From the NCBI GenBank assembly GCA_027621335.1, contig JAQCAN010000076.1, forward strand, positions 1-10,158: a DNA stretch of 10,158 nucleotides. The letters are read 5' to 3'. Origin of the DNA: Bacteroidota bacterium. GTDB lineage: Bacteria > Bacteroidota > Bacteroidia > Flavobacteriales_D > JABDKJ01. Of the stretch, positions 5,851-10,158 are shown piece by piece. The notes beneath the pieces were generated by a model. That model saw nothing but the letters and a program-made list of their open reading frames with translations, was not told the origin of the DNA and did not search any database. Position numbers and translations under genes: made by a program. The stretch's first letter is position 1, and every line of letters begins with the position of its first letter.

Positions 5851-6909
5851 ATGTCCAGATTATTCAAGCGAAAAGATGCGAAAAAAGGAAAGCCACCTGG
5901 GTCATTGATTTTCGTGGGCCAGAAGAAGGTAGAAGAAGTCACTATCGATGTCTATGAGTACAACAAGGAGACCGTCTACCAGGCCAAGGTTAAATTTCCC
6001 TTGGAGGTGGAACACTATAAGGAGACACCTGACAATTCTTGGATAGATGTCATAGGGGTCCATGATCCTGAGATCATCAAAGCGATCGGGGATCACTTTG
6101 AAGTACACGTGCTGAATCAGGAGGACATCATGTCCACAGATCAACGGCCCAAATGCGATGTGAGTGAGAAGGGTATCTATCTGGTCCTTCAAATGCTGAA
6201 GTACCATGAAGGGAAGATCACGTCAGGGCAACTGAGCATCTGGCTCACTCACCGCTGCATCATTAGTTTTCAAGAGGTAATGGGCGATGTATTCGACCCA
6301 GTGAGAGACCGTCTGTTGAACCCAAATTCCAAACTCAGGGCGCGAGGCGTGGACTATTTGGGGATTGTCCTGTTGGATACCATTATAGACAACTACATCA
6401 TTATAATAGAACGCTTCGGGGAGGAACTCGAGCTCTTGGAAGAGGACCTCCTTGAACGCACCACAGAAGCACAGTTAGCCAAGTTGAATGTCTACAAACG
6501 GGAACTTCATTATCTCAGACGGGCTATGAGGCCTGTGCGTGAAGTTATCTTGAGATTATACAAAGCAGAGTCAGAACTTGTCCAGACTGAGAACCTTCCT
6601 TACATCAAGGACCTTGAGGACCATATCACACAGGCTTTGGATTCAGTTGAGCTGTACAGAGAGATGCTGAATGACCTGATGAGCCTGCATCAGTCAGGTA
6701 TCAATAACAAGCAGAATGAGATTCTGAAAGTGCTCACGGTCTTTTCTGTGGTCTTCATTCCACTGACCTTCATAGCAGGAGTGTACGGGACCAACTTTGA
6801 GAACATCCCTGAATTGCGAAGCCCCATAGGCTACTATGTTTTCTGGGTAGCAGAGATGATCATAGCGGCCTGTATGCTGCTATATTTCAAGGTCAAGGGC
6901 TGGTTCTGA
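5851..6909 (+). CDS. corA: CorA-family divalent metal channel with a GTN signature
   Basis: The 352-residue protein has the CorA layout: a large N-terminal cytosolic alpha/beta domain, a long coiled helical region (about 190-290, rich in Glu, Leu and Arg, including LHYLRRAMRPVREVI) and two C-terminal membrane helices (about 293-312 and 328-347) ending in KVKGWF. Blocks such as WIDVIGVHD, VLNQEDIMSTDQRPK, LTHRCIISFQE and LTFIAGVYG are typical. The nearly invariant GMN selectivity motif at the end of TM1 reads G313-T314-N315 here (ACC at 6790-6792), followed by FENIPEL, where CorA proteins usually have YGMNFE-MPEL. By family knowledge CorA forms a homopentamer that passes Mg2+, Co2+ or Ni2+ through the inner membrane. 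The substitution keeps the Asn but may change conductance or selectivity. The start at 5851 follows the usual short Arg/Lys-rich N-terminus. It is divergent from the CpcT-like gene and convergent with the secreted-protein gene at 6928. Confidence 0.92.
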   Translation: MSRLFKRKDAKKGKPPGSLIFVGQKKVEEVTIDVYEYNKETVYQAKVKFPLEVEHYKETPDNSWIDVIGVHDPEIIKAIGDHFEVHVLNQEDIMSTDQRPKCDVSEKGIYLVLQMLKYHEGKITSGQLSIWLTHRCIISFQEVMGDVFDPVRDRLLNPNSKLRARGVDYLGIVLLDTIIDNYIIIIERFGEELELLEEDLLERTTEAQLAKLNVYKRELHYLRRAMRPVREVILRLYKAESELVQTENLPYIKDLEDHITQALDSVELYREMLNDLMSLHQSGINNKQNEILKVLTVFSVVFIPLTFIAGVYGTNFENIPELRSPIGYYVFWVAEMIIAACMLLYFKVKGWF

Positions 6910-6937
6910 GGTCTAGGATCTATGTCATCAGAATTTT
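6904..6937 (+). terminator. Possible corA terminator spanning two stop codons
   Basis: TTCTGA (6904-6909) and TCAGAA (6928-6933) are exact inverted repeats, extendable by two G-U pairs, with an 18-nt loop and a following TTTT (6934-6937). The left arm contains the corA stop and the right arm contains the stop of the convergent gene on the - strand. The stem is AT-rich and short, so the call is tentative. Confidence 0.3.
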
Positions 6938-7923
6938 GGACAGAGCAGGACTATAGACTGATTTTCAGAAGTTAGACGCAGATATCGGCTCTCAAGTGTG
7001 ACATCGATGTTAACTACCATGAGGCCAGGCTTGGTTTTTAGTTCCTCAGTCACTATGGTGATCCCATCTTGGTCCAGATACTCCATAGTCAGCACTCCCC
7101 TCCACTCACTGATAAACTCTAATCTGGCACCATTTTGATCAGCACTCTGTTCTATTGAAAACGAATTCCATGGACCTTCACTGTCCTTTCCTTCGACATA
7201 ACTACCATCCACGAATGACAGATAGGAAGAAATCTGTTTGTCATTGACCATGACCCGTGTCCAGGTGAGTAAAGGCTCGGCATTCCCTGCTTTGACGAAG
7301 CACTCGATGAGGTTCGTGGTGGTCTGCACCATAGCAGCACCCATTACTTCATAGGCATCACTAAGGGTTTCTTCTAAGCTGATCCTTAGTACGTTCTGCA
7401 CAGAACCATAGGGCATGAGCAGAGTAGCCTCTCCAATGACTTTCCCTTTCAGTCGGCCGCTTCGTTCGAATCGTATTCCTTGTGAGCTGAAAGTCGATTG
7501 GAGGCTATCCATCCACTCTTGTCCTTTCTTCAATGGGAACCTGAGGTACTCTTCTGGGTCATTCATGAACAATTCAGTAGTCTTGGCGACTCCGCCATAT
7601 TTGAGGAATGACTTCTCTGTCTTTTTAGCAAAAAGATAGTTGCCTCCACCTAGAGAATAGCATAAGGTACTCTCTGAAAAGTGTTCTCTTAGCGGGCTTT
7701 CCTCGGTGGTCATGACTGTGACACCTTGGTTCTTACTGATGACTAATCCTGAGAAGTCCCAGATGGTGCCGAACGGCAGAGCCACATCTGGAGCGGGAAT
7801 AACTGAATTGAGCACATAGTTACTACCCTCTGGAGTGGGCAGATCACTTGACGTTATGACAACCTGCGTTCTTCCACAGAGTGAGAGAAGAGCAAATAGG
7901 AAAAGGATAAGTAAGGCCCGCAT
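6928..7923 (-). CDS. Secreted Bacteroidota protein of the 'WDFS' type with a type IX-like C-terminal module
   Basis: The 331-residue protein starts with a signal peptide (MRALLILFLFALLSLCGRTQ); the Cys at 16 lacks a proper lipobox. The mature start, VVITSSDLPTPEGSNY followed by FGTIWDFSGL (about 51-60), and the middle block KVIGEATLLMPYGSVQNVLRI are typical of a large set of secreted Bacteroidota proteins that carry a type IX secretion (T9SS) sorting domain; the function of this N-terminal module is unknown. The last 65 residues look like a divergent type A sorting domain. They have strands LEFISEWRGVLTMEYLDQDG, then VVNIDVTLESRYLRL and a final short strand, but the usual closing Gly-x-Tyr turn is changed and the protein ends in PKF. 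It starts 17 bp after the dnaN stop and is probably co-transcribed with it. No enzymatic motif is visible. Confidence 0.72.
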   Translation of the reverse strand: MRALLILFLFALLSLCGRTQVVITSSDLPTPEGSNYVLNSVIPAPDVALPFGTIWDFSGLVISKNQGVTVMTTEESPLREHFSESTLCYSLGGGNYLFAKKTEKSFLKYGGVAKTTELFMNDPEEYLRFPLKKGQEWMDSLQSTFSSQGIRFERSGRLKGKVIGEATLLMPYGSVQNVLRISLEETLSDAYEVMGAAMVQTTTNLIECFVKAGNAEPLLTWTRVMVNDKQISSYLSFVDGSYVEGKDSEGPWNSFSIEQSADQNGARLEFISEWRGVLTMEYLDQDGITIVTEELKTKPGLMVVNIDVTLESRYLRLTSENQSIVLLCPKF

Positions 7924-7940
7924 TTCATATAGATACCGTT

Positions 7941-9062
7941 TTATCCATTCAACATCACTGGCATGACTAGCATAAGGACGTCTTCATACTCGCTTCCTTG
8001 AACCGCAGGAACCATAATGCCTGCGCGGTTGGGAGCGCTCATTTCCAAGACTACATCTTCACAATCTAGGTTGTTGAGCATGTCGATGATAAACTTGGAA
8101 TTGAAGCCTATCTCCATATCCTCTCCCTCATAGGAACAGGTCAATCGTTCATTGGCCTCATTGGCAAAATCCAAATCCTCTGCTGACACGATGAGTTCAG
8201 AACCGGTGATCTTCAGGCGCACTTGATGCGTGGTCTTATTGGAAAAGATGGACACACGCCTGATCGAACTGAGCAAACTCTGACGTGAGATGGTCATTTT
8301 ATTCGGATTGACCTCTGGGATGACTGCATTGTAGTTGGGAAACTTCCCATCGATCAGTCGGGAGACTATGGTCAACTCGTCAAAGGTGAAACGGACATTC
8401 TTCTCATTGTACTGTATTTTGACGTCTGAAGTAGTGCTGGCCAAGAGCCCTTTCAACAGGTTCAGAGGTTTCTTAGGGACGATGAAGGCTGCGTTGCCAT
8501 CCGCTGATGAGTCAGTGCGACTGTACCTCACCAAGCGATGAGCATCCGTGGCAACAAACCTCAAGTGGTCCTTTCCAAACTCGAAGAATACGCCTGACAT
8601 GACCGGACGAAGATCATCGCTGCCGGTTGCGAACAACGTACGGATGATGGCTTCATTCAAGACTTCTGAAGAAAGTGTCACATTGGAAGGTTCTTCCAAT
8701 GTGGGAATTTTAGGGTATTCATCCGCACTGAAACCTGATAGTTTGAACTTTCCGTTCTCGGAGGAGATCTCCATGCCGTAAGTCTTTTCATCCACTGTGA
8801 AGGTCAGTGGTTGCTCAGGGAAGTTTTTGAGGGTGTCCAGGATGAGGCGCGCTGGGACAGCTATACGTCCTTCCTCCTTGGCCTCCACAGTAGTACGAGT
8901 GACCATGGTCGACTCCAGATCTGATGCGGAGATGGTCAGTTGCTTGCCCTCTATCTCGAAGAGGAAGTTATCCAAGATAGGCAAGGTATTGCTTGAATTA
9001 AGCACTCCTGCGATGCTTTGAAGGTGCTTGAGCAATGTGGAACTCGAGACGATGAATTTCAT
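7941..9062 (-). CDS. dnaN: DNA polymerase III sliding clamp, beta subunit
   Basis: The frame is open to 9089, but the ATG at 9062 begins MKFIVSSSTLLKHLQSIAGV, the standard start of Bacteroidota beta clamps, and gives 373 residues, the usual length. Family blocks run across the three clamp domains: NTLPILDNFLFEIEG, TVEAKEEGRIAVPARL, PVMSGVFFEF followed by ATDAHRLVRY (central domain), LIDGKFPNYNAVIP, NEANERLTCSYEGE, GFNSKFIIDML, and the end VLMLVMPVML. The protein forms the ring-shaped dimer that tethers polymerase III and repair enzymes to DNA. There is no dnaA next to it, which is common in Bacteroidota. The gene lies 101 bp after the DUF4340 gene and 17 bp before the secreted-protein gene, all on the - strand. 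A near match to the -7 element (CATATTTG, - strand, 9087-9094) lies 24 bp upstream. Confidence 0.98.
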   Translation of the reverse strand: MKFIVSSSTLLKHLQSIAGVLNSSNTLPILDNFLFEIEGKQLTISASDLESTMVTRTTVEAKEEGRIAVPARLILDTLKNFPEQPLTFTVDEKTYGMEISSENGKFKLSGFSADEYPKIPTLEEPSNVTLSSEVLNEAIIRTLFATGSDDLRPVMSGVFFEFGKDHLRFVATDAHRLVRYSRTDSSADGNAAFIVPKKPLNLLKGLLASTTSDVKIQYNEKNVRFTFDELTIVSRLIDGKFPNYNAVIPEVNPNKMTISRQSLLSSIRRVSIFSNKTTHQVRLKITGSELIVSAEDLDFANEANERLTCSYEGEDMEIGFNSKFIIDMLNNLDCEDVVLEMSAPNRAGIMVPAVQGSEYEDVLMLVMPVMLNG

Positions 9063-9086
9063 AGTCGTACTACTGATTTTAAGCGA

Positions 9087-9094
9087 CAAATATG
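9087..9094 (-). promoter_or_regulatory. Possible -7 element for dnaN
   Basis: On the - strand the bases read CATATTTG, one mismatch from TAnnTTTG, 24 bp upstream of the dnaN start. No TTG is seen at a normal -33 distance. It would allow dnaN to be transcribed separately from the DUF4340 gene. Confidence 0.22.
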
Positions 9095-9112
9095 GCTAAA
9101 AGCCTTTAGAAT

Positions 9113-9143
9113 ATCCCTTGAGTGGCAATCTAAGAAAAGGGAT
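9113..9143. repeat. 7-bp inverted repeat in the DUF4340-dnaN gap
   Basis: ATCCCTT (9113-9119) and AAGGGAT (9137-9143) are exact inverted repeats with a 17-bp spacer and are followed by TTTTC on the + strand. The T-run is on the wrong side to terminate the - strand DUF4340 transcript, and no + strand gene ends here. It may be a weak regulatory site or chance. Confidence 0.3.
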
Positions 9144-9163
9144 TTTTCAACTAAGTCATGAGC

Positions 9164-10158
9164 CTACGGCTGCTGCCCCATGAGCTCCTGCCGACCATAC
9201 ATGATCTTGTCGAAGGTGGGCCTTTGTCCCAGTGCCAATTCTCCATTGAAATAAAGAAAGACCCTTTCTGGGTCGAAGGACACATCAGATAATCCTTGAT
9301 ATTCCTTGTAAATAGGTGGGGGGCGTTTGAAAAAGATGTCACAAGATTCTTCATTTCCATCATAGTCAGTGACATGGATACGGAAATCAGGAGTCTGAGA
9401 TAGAACGGAGTCCCGCTGGAAATCGCTCATCTCCAATTTGAACGTACCGACATTGATGGTTTTGAACTGTTCCACGTAGGTGGAGAGATTGATAAGAGGC
9501 GCTTCGAGGGGTTCACCTTCCAAGGTCATCATCTTCAGATTCTCCTTACGGTCCTTAGGAATCAGAATCTTGAAGTCCCCGTTCTCACGCTTGGGAAGTC
9601 TCACTTCGATGCTGCTGATGTCCAGTTTGGGGTGATAGAAGACACCAGACCATCGCCAGTCATTGACGTTTGCATGGAAACGTGTGGTGAGGTAGCCTCT
9701 GAAACCTCGCATCTCAATGACGAATGGTTCAGTGGATAGTCCATCCTCCGGAGTTTCGAGGATGGCATAGGTCCCTTGGCTGTTCTGAGTGCTGCGTCCC
9801 ACGTACCAGGTCTTGATCCATTTCTTGTTCCTGTCATAGACCTCGACCCTACGGTTGTCAGCTAGGATGATGCGCATCACGTTCTCTCTTGAAGCATCCG
9901 AAACAGGACTTTGGACCCCCGCTCCTGCAAAGGTCTTTAGTAGGAGTAAGACATGGTGGGGCATGGCCTTGAGGGAATCGTTCAAGACCCAGAAGCGGCC
10001 TTCGGTTCTTATTAGATTTACCGTGTTCCCCTGACCATCATCTATGAAGATGCGACCAATGGAAGCAGTATCCTCAATGGCGAAATCAGAAAGTATCTTG
10101 CTCGACCTTCCATTGGAATTGGACGACCAAACGGAATATGCTGCTGCTGCGAGGACCA
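9164..10158 (-). CDS. DUF4340 protein (N-terminus cut by window edge)
   Basis: The frame is open to the window edge, giving 330 visible residues. The first ones (VLAAAAYSVWSS) look like the end of an N-terminal membrane helix, so probably only 10-20 residues are missing. What follows fits the DUF4340 pattern: KILSDFAIEDTASIGRIFI, a strand pair NTVNLIRTEGRFWVLND, then KAMPHHVLLLLKTFAGAGVQ, VEVYDRNKKWIKTWYVG, STQNSQGTYAILE and FRGYLTTRFHANVNDWRW. The domain is repeat-like (strand-strand-helix) and sits outside the inner membrane if the helix is a signal anchor. Its function is unknown; in Bacteroidota such genes often lie near gldF/gldG-like ABC transporter genes linked to gliding and secretion, which is inference here because the upstream neighbours are outside the window. 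A TTG at 9985 is not the real start, since clear family sequence continues beyond it. Confidence 0.8.
   Translation of the reverse strand, partial: VLAAAAYSVWSSNSNGRSSKILSDFAIEDTASIGRIFIDDGQGNTVNLIRTEGRFWVLNDSLKAMPHHVLLLLKTFAGAGVQSPVSDASRENVMRIILADNRRVEVYDRNKKWIKTWYVGRSTQNSQGTYAILETPEDGLSTEPFVIEMRGFRGYLTTRFHANVNDWRWSGVFYHPKLDISSIEVRLPKRENGDFKILIPKDRKENLKMMTLEGEPLEAPLINLSTYVEQFKTINVGTFKLEMSDFQRDSVLSQTPDFRIHVTDYDGNEESCDIFFKRPPPIYKEYQGLSDVSFDPERVFLYFNGELALGQRPTFDKIMYGRQELMGQQP

Noticed and set aside
1..10158. CRISPR array, tRNA, insertion sequence, phage or defence system
   Set aside because: No regularly spaced direct repeats, tRNA-like cloverleaf, transposase, integrase or nuclease/toxin motif was found on either strand by reading.

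Overview
The window looks like chromosomal DNA from a marine-type member of the Bacteroidota, probably Flavobacteriales. This rests on protein families rather than any marker-gene search: a secreted 'WDFS' protein with a type IX-like C-terminal module, a Bacteroidota-style DUF4340 gene beside dnaN, a NrtR/AraR-type Nudix regulator, an HD protein of the kind common in flavobacteria, starts without obvious Shine-Dalgarno sequences, and -7 elements fitting TAnnTTTG. Base composition and coding style look even. I see no tRNA, rRNA, CRISPR array, insertion sequence or phage gene.

Left part, + strand (1-3040): the 3' part of a YbdG/MscM-like mechanosensitive channel; a decayed HD-domain phosphohydrolase gene with an in-frame TAG and a frameshifted tail; a Nudix-fold transcriptional regulator with a degenerate Nudix box, preceded immediately by a perfect 8-bp inverted repeat that is a good candidate operator; and a small four-helix DUF2306 membrane protein.

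Middle part, - strand (3044-5698): a tightly packed three-gene unit, read right to left. It holds a secreted CpcT/CpeT-like protein (a fold known from phycobilin lyases), a lipoprotein that overlaps it by ATGA, and a GT87/DUF2029-type multi-pass glycosyltransferase 4 bp further on. A TACATTTG -7 element sits just upstream and supports a start at 5698. Divergent from it is a CorA-type metal channel (5851-6909) whose signature reads GTN instead of GMN.

Right part, - strand (6928-10158): a DUF4340 gene cut by the window edge, then dnaN (sliding clamp), then a secreted protein that is probably co-transcribed with dnaN (17-bp gap). From general knowledge of flavobacterial genomes, DUF4340 genes of this type often lie near gldF/gldG-like ABC transporter genes, which would be just outside the window to the right. 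That is inference.

Most genes are recognisable families. The items most worth a second look are the candidate operator at 1833-1855 with its non-catalytic Nudix regulator, the CpcT-like/lipoprotein/GT87 operon in an apparently non-phycobilin organism, the eroded HD gene, and the GTN variant of CorA.
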